Part shown: piece after piece, positions 29,114 through 37,062 of the stretch
Layout: each line of letters opens with the position of its first letter
Numbering within the stretch: the first letter of the stretch is position 1
Assembly (NCBI RefSeq): GCF_023516595.1
Contig: NZ_JAMGBG010000043.1
Span: 62,001 to 126,000 of the forward strand
DNA: 64,000 nucleotides
DNA from: Streptomyces neyagawaensis
GTDB taxonomy: Bacteria > Actinomycetota > Actinomycetes > Streptomycetales > Streptomycetaceae
Direction of reading: 5' to 3'
Notes under the pieces: model-generated
The model's database searches: none
Seen by the model: the letters and a program-made list of their open reading frames with translations, nothing else
What the model was told of the DNA's origin: nothing
Position numbers and translations under genes: made by a program

Positions 29114-29836
29114 TCAGCCACCGCCGAAGCCACTCACCCGCAGAGTGATGTTCAGCCGCCCGGCCAGGCCCAGCGCGGGCGGCGCCGTCCCGGCGTACAC
29201 CCGGGGCACCCCGTGGTACGCCTGCCGGGACGGCCCGCCGAACACGAAGAGGTCACCGCTGCGCAGTTCCACGTCCGTGTACGGCCGGGCCCGGGAGCGC
29301 GGGTTGCCGAAGCGGAAGACACAGGTGTCGCCGAGGCTCAGCGACACCACCGGCGCGTCCGACTTCTCGTCGCTGTCGCGGTGCATGCCCATGCGGGCGT
29401 CCCCGTCGTAGAAGTTGATCAGGGCGATGTCGTACGGGTCCGTCGGCACGCGGGGGTCCGGCGCCGGGTCGGCTGCCGTGCCGGGGGCCACCGCGAGGGC
29501 GGGATCCTTCTCCGGGGTGGTCCCGGCGGCGTCCGCGACCGCGCGCCGGGCCAGGGCGTCCAGCCAGGCCGGGAAGGGCTTCACGGGGGCGCCGTCACCG
29601 TCGACCACCGAGCGGGCGTAGCCGTACGGGTACCAGTGGTGGCCGAGGCAGACCTGGCGGGCGGTCATCGTGCCGCCGCCGGGGGTGCGGACCGTGCGGA
29701 GCCCGGCGGGTGGGCGGGCCCACTCACGGCAGGCCGCGAGGAGCCGCCGCTGCCGCTCCATGTCCAGCCAGTCCGGGACGTGGACCGCGCCCGGCGCGAT
29801 CTCCGTACGGCTGCGGGGGAACAGCTCGGCGTCCAT
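29114..29836 (-). CDS. alkB: AlkB-like 2-oxoglutarate/Fe(II) dioxygenase
   Basis: A 240-residue AlkB-family protein. The Fe(II) site is recognisable in INFYDGDARMGMHRDSDEK (His-x-Asp) and in AYHGVPR (distal His), with LNITLRVSG near the end carrying the Arg that binds 2-oxoglutarate. The nucleotide-recognition region reads LGHHWYPYGYARS. AlkB enzymes repair 1-methyladenine and 3-methylcytosine in DNA or RNA by oxidative demethylation. The start at 29836 was chosen as the ATG fitting the usual length; longer upstream frames are arbitrary. It is divergent from the RlmG-like methyltransferase gene 66 bases away and lies 45 bases upstream of the ROK regulator on the same strand. Confidence 0.87.
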   Translation of the reverse strand: MDAELFPRSRTEIAPGAVHVPDWLDMERQRRLLAACREWARPPAGLRTVRTPGGGTMTARQVCLGHHWYPYGYARSVVDGDGAPVKPFPAWLDALARRAVADAAGTTPEKDPALAVAPGTAADPAPDPRVPTDPYDIALINFYDGDARMGMHRDSDEKSDAPVVSLSLGDTCVFRFGNPRSRARPYTDVELRSGDLFVFGGPSRQAYHGVPRVYAGTAPPALGLAGRLNITLRVSGFGGG

Positions 29837-29902
29837 GGCTCCATCATCACGCACCCCGTGGGGACCTGGCCTGAGCTGCGGCTCGGTTAGCCTGGGCACA
29901 CG

Positions 29903-31054
29903 ATGAGCGACCGTATGACCGCGCCCTGGGGCGAGTACGCCCTGGCCCGCCACCCCGAGGACCCCCGTGACCGGCTGCGCGCCTGGGACGCGTCCGACGC
30001 GTATCTGCTGCGCCACCTCGCGGCGAGCGGGACACCGCTGGACGGGACCGTCGTGGTGGTCGGTGACCGCTGGGGCGCGCTGACCACGGCGCTCGCCGGG
30101 CACCGGCCGACCCAGATCACCGACTCCTTCCTGAGCCGGGAGGCCACCCGGGCGAACCTGGCGCACAACGGCGCCGACCCGGACACCGTGCGGCTGCTCA
30201 CCACCCAGGACCCGCCTCCGGACCGGGTCGACGTGCTGCTCGTCCGGGTCCCGAAGAGCCTCGCGCTCCTGGAGGACCAGTTGCACCGGCTGGCGCCGGC
30301 CGTGCACGAGGGGACGGTCGTCGTCGGCACGGGGATGGTGAAGGAGATCCACACCTCGACGCTCAAGCTGTTCGAGCGGATCCTCGGGCCGACCCGCACC
30401 TCGCTCGCCGAGCAGAAGGCACGGCTGATCTTCTGCACGCCGGACGCCGGGGTCGTGCGGGCCCGCGAGGCCGACCCGTGGCCGTACACCTATGAACTGC
30501 CGGAGGACACCGGGCCGTTGGCCGGGCGTACCGTCGTCAATCACGCGGGGGTGTTCTGCGCCGACCGGCTCGACATCGGCACCCGGTTCTTCCTTCGGCA
30601 CCTGCCCCGGGGCCGTGGCGGTCGCGTGGTGGATCTGGGGTGCGGCAACGGCGTGGTCGGTACGGCGGTCGCGTTGGACGACCCGGACGCCGAGGTGGTG
30701 TTCGTGGACGAGTCGTACCAGGCGGTGGCCTCGGCGGAGGCGACGTACCGGACGAACGCCGACGGCAAGGCCGAGTTCCGGGTCGGGGACGGGATGGCGG
30801 GGTTCGCGCCGGGCAGCGTCGACCTCGTCCTCAACAACCCGCCGTTCCACTCCCACCAGGCGACGACCGACGCCACGGCCTGGCGGATGTTCACCGGGGC
30901 GCGGCGGGCGCTGCGGCCGGGGGGCGAGCTGTGGGTGGTCGGCAATCGCCATCTGGGGTATCACGTGAAGCTGCGGCGGATCTTCGGCAACAGCCGACTC
31001 GTCGCCGGCGACGCGAAGTTCGTGGTGCTCCAGGCGGTCAAGCGGGGGTCGTGA
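29903..31054 (+). CDS. RlmG/RsmC-type rRNA (guanine-N2) methyltransferase
   Basis: A 383-residue class I SAM methyltransferase with the two-domain layout of RlmG and RsmC: an N-terminal degenerate Rossmann-like domain (VVVVGDRWGALTTALA) and a C-terminal catalytic domain with SAM-binding VVDLGCGNGVVGTA and the N-methylase motif NNPPFHSH. These enzymes methylate the N2 of a guanine in 23S (RlmG) or 16S (RsmC) rRNA. The sequence favours this family; which base is modified cannot be told. The ATG at 29903 is 66 bases from the divergent AlkB-like gene, and no Shine-Dalgarno is obvious, so it may be leaderless or weakly translated. Confidence 0.85.
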   Translation: MSDRMTAPWGEYALARHPEDPRDRLRAWDASDAYLLRHLAASGTPLDGTVVVVGDRWGALTTALAGHRPTQITDSFLSREATRANLAHNGADPDTVRLLTTQDPPPDRVDVLLVRVPKSLALLEDQLHRLAPAVHEGTVVVGTGMVKEIHTSTLKLFERILGPTRTSLAEQKARLIFCTPDAGVVRAREADPWPYTYELPEDTGPLAGRTVVNHAGVFCADRLDIGTRFFLRHLPRGRGGRVVDLGCGNGVVGTAVALDDPDAEVVFVDESYQAVASAEATYRTNADGKAEFRVGDGMAGFAPGSVDLVLNNPPFHSHQATTDATAWRMFTGARRALRPGGELWVVGNRHLGYHVKLRRIFGNSRLVAGDAKFVVLQAVKRGS

Positions 31055-31193
31055 CGGGGAGGGCGCGCGTCGGGGACCGTGACGCCGAGGGTGGCACCCG
31101 TGTCCGTGACCGCGGAGGTGCACATCCGTGCCCCTCACCGCGGGGGCGCGCCCGCGCCGGCCAGGGTGCCTGTCCGTGGTGTTCGGCGGCAGG

Positions 31194-31967
31194 TCACGGT
31201 GCGACCCCGCGCAGGGCCCTCGGGGATGCGCCCAGCTCGCGGCGGCAGGCCTTGTTGAAGGCCTGGAGGTCGGGGATGCCCACGGAGGCGGCGACGGCGG
31301 GGATGGAGAGGGTCGTGGCGCGCAGCAGGTGGTGGGCGCGTTCGAGTCTGCGCCGGCGGATGTAGCCGACGACCGTACTGCCCGTCTCCGCCCGGAACAG
31401 CCGGGTCAGGTGGTTGTGGGAGACACCGGCCGCCTGGGCCACGTCCGGGATGGACAGCGGGGCCGCCAGGTGGGCCTCGATGTGGGCGATGGCCGTGATC
31501 ACCGCCGGGTGCGGGCCCGGGTCCGCCGCCGCGGGCGGGGTGAGGTGGGCGACCCGCCACAGGGTCGTCCAGATCTCGGCCCTGGTGCGCTCGGGCTCGC
31601 TCGGGGCGGCGGCCACCGCGTGGAGCAACAGGTCGGTCAGGGCGGGGAGTTCGGGGCCGGCGTCCTGGACGACGGGAACCGTGCGGAGCGCGCCGGTCGG
31701 GGCGATGCGCAGATGGGCGTAGAGGTGTTCCGAGCGGCCCCGGTAGCGGTAGCGGACCGTGGTGCCGGGCGGGACGAGGCTGACCCGGCCGGGGCGGATG
31801 GTGTGGACGGAGCCGTCGACGGTCAACTCGGCCTCGTACTGGTAGAGGTGGAGCTGCCAGAGCTCCGGGAGCCGGAACACGTCCGTCCGCCCGGCCACCC
31901 CGTGCACGCCGACTCCGATGCCCGCGACGACGGGCGGCTCACCGAGGTGGATCTCCGTCTCCCGCAT
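31194..31967 (-). CDS. AraC-family transcriptional regulator
   Basis: A 257-residue regulator with an N-terminal AraC-type cupin (WQLHLYQYEAELTVDG, VSLVPPGTTVRYRYRGRSEHLYAHLRI) and a C-terminal double helix-turn-helix: PLSIPDVAQAAGVSHNHLTRLF and LSIPAVAASVGIPDLQAFNKACRRELG. The usual role is activation of sugar-use or stress genes on binding a small ligand. It ends 139 bases after the rRNA methyltransferase gene (convergent) and starts 168 bases downstream of the aldolase gene end (same strand), so it is most likely its own unit. A link to the aldolase cluster is possible but not shown. Confidence 0.9.
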   Translation of the reverse strand: MRETEIHLGEPPVVAGIGVGVHGVAGRTDVFRLPELWQLHLYQYEAELTVDGSVHTIRPGRVSLVPPGTTVRYRYRGRSEHLYAHLRIAPTGALRTVPVVQDAGPELPALTDLLLHAVAAAPSEPERTRAEIWTTLWRVAHLTPPAAADPGPHPAVITAIAHIEAHLAAPLSIPDVAQAAGVSHNHLTRLFRAETGSTVVGYIRRRRLERAHHLLRATTLSIPAVAASVGIPDLQAFNKACRRELGASPRALRGVAP

Positions 31968-32135
31968 GACGGAAAAGTACCAGTGACGGCCGTCACATTC
32001 CCCGCCCGGGCGGCTCCGTTAGCAGGACCTTTACACGGCGGACCCCCGGGCGCGCTTCTTCCCGTATGGACGGCCATCGGTCATCTCGGGCGCCCCGGCG
32101 CACGGGACGACGTACGTCACCGCCCGCCCCAGGCC

Positions 32136-32996
32136 TCACGTCGACGGGGTGGCCAGGACACCGATCAGCCGGGCCACCGTCTCCGTCATCGCCGTACGGC
32201 CCGCCGCGAGATAGGTGCGGGGGTCCACCGCGTCGGGGCGGGCGGTCAGGAATTCGCGGATCGCGCCGGTCAGGGCGATGTTGAGGGCGGTACCGATGTT
32301 GACCTTGGCGATACCGCCGGTGACGGCCGCCCGTAGTTCGTCGTCGGGGACGCCGGAGGAGCCGTGCAGGACGAGGGGGACGTCGAGGGCGCCGGAGAGC
32401 CTCTTGAGGAGGGTGTGGTCGAGGGTGGCGGTCCGGGTGGTCATGGCGTGCGCGCTGCCGATGGCCACGGCGAGGGCGTCCACGCCGGAGTCGGCCACGA
32501 AGGCGCGGGCGTCGTCGGGGTCGGTACGGGCGCCGGGGGCGTGCGCGTCCAGCGGCGGCAGCCCGTTCTTGCCGCCGACCTGCCCCAACTCGGCCTCGAT
32601 CCACAGCCCCCGGGCGTGCGCCCAGTCCACGGCGGCCCGGGTGGCGGCGAGGTTCTCGGCGTACGGCAGGCGCGAGGCGTCGTACATCACCGAGCTGAAG
32701 CCGGCGTCGGGTGCCCGGCGCAGCAGGTCGTCGCTCTGGATGTGGTCCAGGTGGAGCGCGACGGGCACGGTCGCGCGCTCGGCCGCGGCGGTGGCGGCGC
32801 GGGCCAGCGGGAGCAGATCCCCGTCGTGGAACTTGACGGCGTTCTCGCTGACCTGGAGGACGACGGGCGCGTCGACGGACTCGGCACCCGCGACGACGGC
32901 CTCCGCGTGCTCCAGGGTGATGATGTTGAACGCGGCCACGGCGGTGTGCGCGGTGGCGGCCCCCGTGATCAGCTCACCGGTCGTCGTGAGGGGCAC
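32136..32996 (-). CDS. class II fructose/tagatose-bisphosphate aldolase
   Basis: A 286-residue zinc-dependent class II aldolase of the GatY/KbaY/FbaA type. It has the zinc-ligand motif VALHLDHIQSDDLL, then SVMYDASRLPYAEN, LWIEAELGQVGGKNG, the loop LVLHGSSGVPDD with the second His ligand, and IAKVNIGTALNIALTGA at the phosphate site. It splits a ketose-1,6-bisphosphate into glyceraldehyde-3-phosphate and dihydroxyacetone phosphate. Whether the substrate is fructose or tagatose is uncertain; the partner SIS gene and DeoR regulator favour an amino-sugar or tagatose pathway. The GTG start at 32996 follows AGGAGG, four bases away. It lies 59 bases downstream of the SIS gene on the same strand. Confidence 0.86.
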   Translation of the reverse strand: MPLTTTGELITGAATAHTAVAAFNIITLEHAEAVVAGAESVDAPVVLQVSENAVKFHDGDLLPLARAATAAAERATVPVALHLDHIQSDDLLRRAPDAGFSSVMYDASRLPYAENLAATRAAVDWAHARGLWIEAELGQVGGKNGLPPLDAHAPGARTDPDDARAFVADSGVDALAVAIGSAHAMTTRTATLDHTLLKRLSGALDVPLVLHGSSGVPDDELRAAVTGGIAKVNIGTALNIALTGAIREFLTARPDAVDPRTYLAAGRTAMTETVARLIGVLATPST

Positions 32997-33055
32997 AACT
33001 CCTCCTGAGGGGCTGGGCGGTCGAGGATCTGCGGGCGTCGCGCCGACAGGGGCCG

Positions 33056-33943
33056 TCACGGGGTCGGGTCGAGGATCACCGAGCGGGTGAGGTGGCGTGG
33101 CCGGTCCGGGTCGAGGCCGCGGGCCGCGGCCACGGCGACGGCGAGGCGTTGGGCGCGGACGAGTTCGGCGAGGGGGTCGAGCCGGCCGGCCACCCAGGTC
33201 GCACCGGTCCGGCGGACCTGCTCGGCCAGCCCTTCGGGGGGCTCCCCGAACATCCACGTCGCCGTACCCCGTGTGGTGACGCTGATGGGGCCGTGCCGGT
33301 ACTCCATCGCCGGATATCCCTCGCTCCACGCAAGCGCGGCCTCCCGCATCTTGAGCGCGGCCTCGTGCGCGAGCCCCACGGTCCAGCCGCGGCCGAGGAA
33401 GGTGAACTGGGCGCTGTCGACGACCCCTTCGGGCAGCGGGGCCTCCAGCGCGGCGCGGGCGTCGGTCACGGCCCCGTCGACGGGCAGGCCCACGTGGGCG
33501 CGGAGCAGGGTGAGCGCCGTGGTGGCGAAACGGGTCTGGACGACGGATCTCTCGTCGGCGAAGTCCAGCACGACGAGGTCGTCGACGGCCGTCATCACCG
33601 GTGTGTCCGGGTCGGCCGTGATGGCGGTGGTGCGGGTACGGCCCCGGAGCGCGCCCAACAGGTCGAGCACCTCGGTGGTGGTGCCGGACCGGGTGAGCGC
33701 GACGACCCGGTCGTAGGCGCGGCCGTGGGGGAACTCGGAGGCCGCGAAGGCGTCCGTCTCGCCCTGCCCCGCGCGTTCCCGCAGTGCGGCGGCGGCCTGG
33801 GCCATGAAGTACGACGTGCCGCAGCCGACGAGCGCGACCCGCTCCCCCACCGCGGGCAGGGCACCGGCGTGCGACACCGCCTCGGCGGCGGCGCGGGACC
33901 AGCACTCGGGCTGGCCGTTCAGTTCGTCCTCGACGTGGGTCAT
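33056..33943 (-). CDS. SIS-domain sugar-phosphate isomerase/deaminase (AgaS/GlmS-like)
   Basis: A 295-residue protein with tandem SIS domains. The first contains ALVGCGTSYFMAQAAAALRER and VVALTRSGTTTEVLDLL; the second has FTFLGRGWTVGLAHEAALKMREAA and the Tyr-rich EGYPAMEYRHGPIS. This is the pattern of AgaS and of the isomerase half of GlmS, lacking any glutaminase domain. It probably interconverts amino-sugar phosphates and ketose phosphates; the substrate is not determined. The ATG at 33943 follows GGGAGGGTGACCG. It is 59 bases upstream of the aldolase gene and divergent from the DeoR gene, with the presumed operator between them. Confidence 0.85.
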   Translation of the reverse strand: MTHVEDELNGQPECWSRAAAEAVSHAGALPAVGERVALVGCGTSYFMAQAAAALRERAGQGETDAFAASEFPHGRAYDRVVALTRSGTTTEVLDLLGALRGRTRTTAITADPDTPVMTAVDDLVVLDFADERSVVQTRFATTALTLLRAHVGLPVDGAVTDARAALEAPLPEGVVDSAQFTFLGRGWTVGLAHEAALKMREAALAWSEGYPAMEYRHGPISVTTRGTATWMFGEPPEGLAEQVRRTGATWVAGRLDPLAELVRAQRLAVAVAAARGLDPDRPRHLTRSVILDPTP

Positions 33944-33973
33944 ACGGTCACCCTCCCCAGCGGACGACAGCTT

Positions 33974-34023
33974 CATGCTTGTTTGTGCAAGATAGAGGCC
34001 CATTCCGAACAACTTCAAGCATG
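33974..34023. promoter_or_regulatory. operator-like inverted repeat between the SIS gene and the DeoR gene
   Basis: CATGCTTG (33974-33981) and CAAGCATG (34016-34023) are exact inverted 8-mers, 34 bases apart. An inner CTTG-N6-CAAG (33978-33991) nests in the first half. The spacing places both in the shared promoter of the divergent genes, as expected for the DeoR protein encoded next to it controlling both directions. Binding is not shown. Confidence 0.5.
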
Positions 34024-34088
34024 CAGGCGGTGCCGGCTGCGCTAGGGTCGTCCGAAGATCACGTCCGGACGGAGAGGTGGGGTGCCCC

Positions 34089-34868
34089 ATGTCCCGCGAC
34101 GCCCGCTGGCAGGCGCTGCTCGAACTGCTCGTGGAGCGGGGGCGGCTCGACGTCGAGGAGGCGGCGGCCGAGCTGGGGGTGTCGGCGGCGACCATCCGGC
34201 GCGACCTCGACCAGCTGGCCGAGCAGCAGATGCTCGTCCGGACACGGGGCGGGGCTGTCGTGCACGGGGTGTCGTACGAGCTGCCGCTGCGCTACAAGAC
34301 GGCCCGGCGGGCCACCGAGAAGCAGCGCGTCGCGAAGGCGGTGGCGGACCTCGTCGCGCCCGGTGAGGCGGTGGGCCTGACGGGCGGCACGACCACCACG
34401 GAGGTCGCGCGGGCGCTGGCCGTACGCGGCGATCTGGCGTCCGGGACGCCCGCACTGGCCGTGGTCACCAACGCGCTGAACATCGCGAGCGAGCTCGCCG
34501 TGCGGCCCCAGTTCAAGATCGTGGTGACGGGCGGGGTGGCCCGTGCCCAGTCGTACGAGCTGGTCGGGCCGCTCGCGGACGGGGTGCTCGGGCAGATCAC
34601 CCTGGATGTGGCGGTGCTCGGTGTGGTCGCGTTCGACGTCGTGCACGGCGCGGCGGCGCACGACGAGGCGGAGGCCGCGGTCAACCGGCTGTTGTGCGAG
34701 CGCGCGGAGCGGGTCGTCGTCGCGGCCGACTCCAGCAAGCTGGGGCGGCGGGCGTTCGCGTGGATCTGCGGCGCCGACTCGGTGGACACCCTGGTCACGG
34801 ACGCGGCGGCCGAACCGGAGGCCGTACGGCGGTTCGAGGAGGCGGGGGTACGGGTCGTGGTGGTCTGA
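34089..34868 (+). CDS. DeoR/GlpR-family transcriptional regulator of the adjacent sugar genes
   Basis: A 259-residue DeoR-type regulator. N-terminal helix-turn-helix: WQALLELLVERGRLDVEEAA, LGVSAATIRRDLDQLA and VRTRGGAVV. C-terminal sensor domain: EAVGLTGGTTTTEVARA, VVTNALNIASEL and VVAADSSKLGRRAF, the phosphosugar-binding layout of the family. ATG 34089 was chosen as the start; the GTG 12 bases upstream is in frame and cannot be excluded. The Shine-Dalgarno GGAGAGG overlaps that GTG. It is divergent from the SIS isomerase and aldolase genes and most likely represses them when no sugar phosphate is present. Confidence 0.87.
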   Translation: MSRDARWQALLELLVERGRLDVEEAAAELGVSAATIRRDLDQLAEQQMLVRTRGGAVVHGVSYELPLRYKTARRATEKQRVAKAVADLVAPGEAVGLTGGTTTTEVARALAVRGDLASGTPALAVVTNALNIASELAVRPQFKIVVTGGVARAQSYELVGPLADGVLGQITLDVAVLGVVAFDVVHGAAAHDEAEAAVNRLLCERAERVVVAADSSKLGRRAFAWICGADSVDTLVTDAAAEPEAVRRFEEAGVRVVVV

Positions 34869-34921
34869 GACCGGACTCGGACGCGCCGACGCGGTCTTCG
34901 AGGTTGGTTTCGCACGCGCGG

Positions 34922-35194
34922 TCAGTCCCGTAGCCACGGGGCGAGCATGCCGCCGCGTTTCAGGGTGGTGAGGACCAGGGAGACGTCCACGGACTCCACG
35001 TCGCGCAGCCAGGAGGAGCGGGTGACGAAGTGGTGGAGGGCCGACTCGTCGGGGAACGCGGTCAGCAGGAGGAACTGGCGTTCCCCCGTGACGAAGCTGG
35101 CGTGGCGGACGTGCGCGGACTCCGCGAGGGCGGCGCTGACGGCCTCCGCCCGTGACGGCGGGGTCCGCACCCAGAGGACCGCCTCGACCGGCAG
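34922..35194 (-). pseudogene. Lrp/AsnC-family regulator, C-terminal ligand-binding remnant
   Basis: About 91 codons that read LPVEAVLWVRTPPSRAEAV, then LAESAHVRHASFVTGERQFL and VDVSLVLTTLKRGG. This is the RAM (regulation of amino-acid metabolism) ligand-binding half of an Lrp/AsnC protein. The DNA-binding helix-turn-helix half is missing: reading upstream, the frame runs directly into the transposase remnant at 35194. An in-frame GTG (35170) is the only start in the fragment. I regard it as a truncated gene; it could still make a free RAM-domain protein. Confidence 0.7.
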
Positions 35195-35467
35195 TCGTCA
35201 AGGACATCACCACACTGATGCAGGTCGGCGAGGACTACGTCCGGACAAGCTCGCCGAGCACCTGGTCAAGCAGAGAGTGTTCCCCGCCATGAGCCGGGAG
35301 ATGCCGCGCCGGATCCTTCTCAACAGCACCGACCACCGCAGCCACGGCAGAACGCCCCCATCGCCTCCTACGTCCGCCGGCGCAACGCCCGAGCCAAGCC
35401 GAAGACGAACTTCGCGCCGGACTCGCCGATCCGCGCCTGGGCCGACTACCCCGCCAGGGCTGTCTGA
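35194..35467 (+). pseudogene. fragmented IS630-type transposase remnant
   Basis: Translation in three frames gives pieces of an IS630-family transposase: VVKDITTLMQVGEDYVR (helix-turn-helix region, frame from 35194), then DKLAEHLVKQRVFPAMSREM in another frame, then ASYVRRRNARAKPKTNF and IRAWADYPARAV to a TGA at 35465-35467 in a third. The catalytic DDE centre is mostly lost. The remnant abuts the truncated Lrp gene exactly at 35194, so an insertion plus deletion is the likely cause of that truncation. No terminal inverted repeats were found. Confidence 0.6.
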
Positions 35468-35487
35468 CGCACTTCTACGATCTTCGC

Positions 35488-36027
35488 ATGAGTGACACGA
35501 ACCCTGCCGACGAACAACTTCAGACCGCTCGACCGTCGTTGCGGCGTCCGACCGAAGCCGACATCGACGCGATCTTCGCGATCCACCGTGACCCCGAAAC
35601 CTGCCGGCACAACCCCTCCGACGCGCTCACACGACTCGACGAGGCCGGGGAGCTGTACCGCCGCTGGAACGACCAGTGGCAGCGGTGCGGATACGGGTAC
35701 TGGGTCGTCCGACGCCACGGCGCCGCCCCGCAACTGGGATTCTGCGGGATCAAGCCCATGGAACTGCACGGTATGAAAGTCCTCAACCTCTTCTACCGCT
35801 TCGCCACCTCGGCCTGGGGCCAAGGCTTCGCCGGCGAGGCCGCAGCGACGGTCACTACATGGGCAGCCCGCCGCGTTCCCGACCTCCCACTGATCGCCCG
35901 CGTCCGGCCGGCCAACATCGCCTCGCAGCACGTGGCAGTGCGCGCCGGCCTGACCCGAGCAGAGCACCTCGACGACACCGGATACGACGGCCTCGACTGG
36001 ATCTATGCAGCAAGGCTGCCGACCTGA
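35488..36027 (+). CDS. GNAT-family N-acetyltransferase
   Basis: A 179-residue RimJ/RimL-type acetyltransferase. LRRPTEADIDAIFAIHRDPE is the typical N-terminal strand and helix, GYWVVRRHGAAPQLGFCGIK the central beta hairpin, and WGQGFAGEAAATVTTWA the acetyl-CoA-binding helix. The pattern RPANIASQHVAVRAGLTR completes the family signature. Such enzymes acetylate a protein N-terminus, an antibiotic or a small molecule; the substrate cannot be read here. It begins 20 bases after the transposase remnant and has no clear ribosome site, so it may have been relocated or depend on read-through from the remnant's promoter. Confidence 0.84.
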   Translation: MSDTNPADEQLQTARPSLRRPTEADIDAIFAIHRDPETCRHNPSDALTRLDEAGELYRRWNDQWQRCGYGYWVVRRHGAAPQLGFCGIKPMELHGMKVLNLFYRFATSAWGQGFAGEAAATVTTWAARRVPDLPLIARVRPANIASQHVAVRAGLTRAEHLDDTGYDGLDWIYAARLPT

Positions 36028-36126
36028 GCAGCCCCGGACACGGTCAGACCTCACCGAACGGCGTGTCCATGGCCGTTCAACGTTCTGAAGATGAACCACT
36101 GGCCGGGGGCGGGGCCTGGGCCGTGC

Positions 36127-36957
36127 CTAGTCGGACGCGCTCGCGAGGAGGCCGTACAGCAGGGGGATGCGGGGGTCGGGCAGACGCCACCAGCCGGACG
36201 GGGTGCGGGTCATCCGGGGCCAGCGGGGCCAGGGCAGTTCGTCGCTCTCCCGCAGGCGCCGGATGACGAGGCCGGCGCCGATGACGGCGTTGACCACCTC
36301 GTCCAGGCCGTGCATCCACTCGTAGCTGTCGGTGGCCCCCTCCACGGCGGGGCCGTCGGTGTAGGTGTAGGTCGCGTCACGGTGCACGGCGCTCTCGCCG
36401 CTCAAGTAGTCGTTGCGCAGCAGGAGTTCGGGGCCGGAGTCCGGCGCGGGCTTCGGGCCGAGGGAGTTGAGCAGCGGGTGGAACTCCGCGATGTACAGCC
36501 TCCCGCCGGGCCGCAGGAGCCGGGCGACGACGCCGGCCCAGCGGTCCAGGTCCGGCAGGTAGCACAGGGCTCCCTTGCCGGTGTACACCACGTCGAACTT
36601 CCGCTCCCCCAGGGCCTCGACGGCGTCGTACACGTTCGCCCGGACGAAGGTGACGTCGAGGCCCGCCTTCCGCGCGATGCCGGTGGCGGCGGCCACCGAC
36701 GCCTCGGAGAAGTCGAGGCCGGTGGCGTGCGCCCCGCGTTGCGCGAAGGCGAGGGTCTCGGTGCCGAGATGGCACTGGAGGTGCAGCACGTCCCGGTCGT
36801 GCAGCTCGCCGAGGTCCTCCCACTCCCAGGGGGCGAACCAGCGTGCGGGGTCGAGGTTCTCGTCGAGGGCGTAGAAGCGGCTGGCGAGATGGACGGGGGT
36901 CCGGGCGTCCCAGTTGGCCTCGTTGGCCCGCATCATGCGCTCATGGGCGTCGGTCAT
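36127..36957 (-). CDS. class I SAM-dependent methyltransferase
   Basis: A 276-residue methyltransferase. SAM-binding motif I reads DVLHLQCHLGTETLAFA, motif II is GLDFSEASVAAA, and motif post-I is KFDVVYTGKGALCYLPD. The DLDRWAGVVARLLRPGGRLYIAEFHPL block is typical of UbiE/Methyltransf_11 proteins of unknown substrate in actinomycetes. The ATG at 36957 has only a weak GGATGG upstream. It is convergent with the GNAT gene (99-base gap) and lies 105 bases downstream of the secreted protein gene on the same strand. Confidence 0.82.
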   Translation of the reverse strand: MTDAHERMMRANEANWDARTPVHLASRFYALDENLDPARWFAPWEWEDLGELHDRDVLHLQCHLGTETLAFAQRGAHATGLDFSEASVAAATGIARKAGLDVTFVRANVYDAVEALGERKFDVVYTGKGALCYLPDLDRWAGVVARLLRPGGRLYIAEFHPLLNSLGPKPAPDSGPELLLRNDYLSGESAVHRDATYTYTDGPAVEGATDSYEWMHGLDEVVNAVIGAGLVIRRLRESDELPWPRWPRMTRTPSGWWRLPDPRIPLLYGLLASASD

Positions 36958-37062
36958 GACGCCATCCAAGCAAAGCCAGGGCACCGCGACACGGCTTCCC
37001 GGTGCGCATGTCCGGCCGAGCTCGCTGGGCGGGACGGCCAGATGCACCCCGCCCCGCCCCGC

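Noticed and set aside
35194..35467. An intact IS element
   Set aside because: Frames are broken in at least two places, the catalytic centre is lost and no flanking inverted repeats or target duplication were seen.
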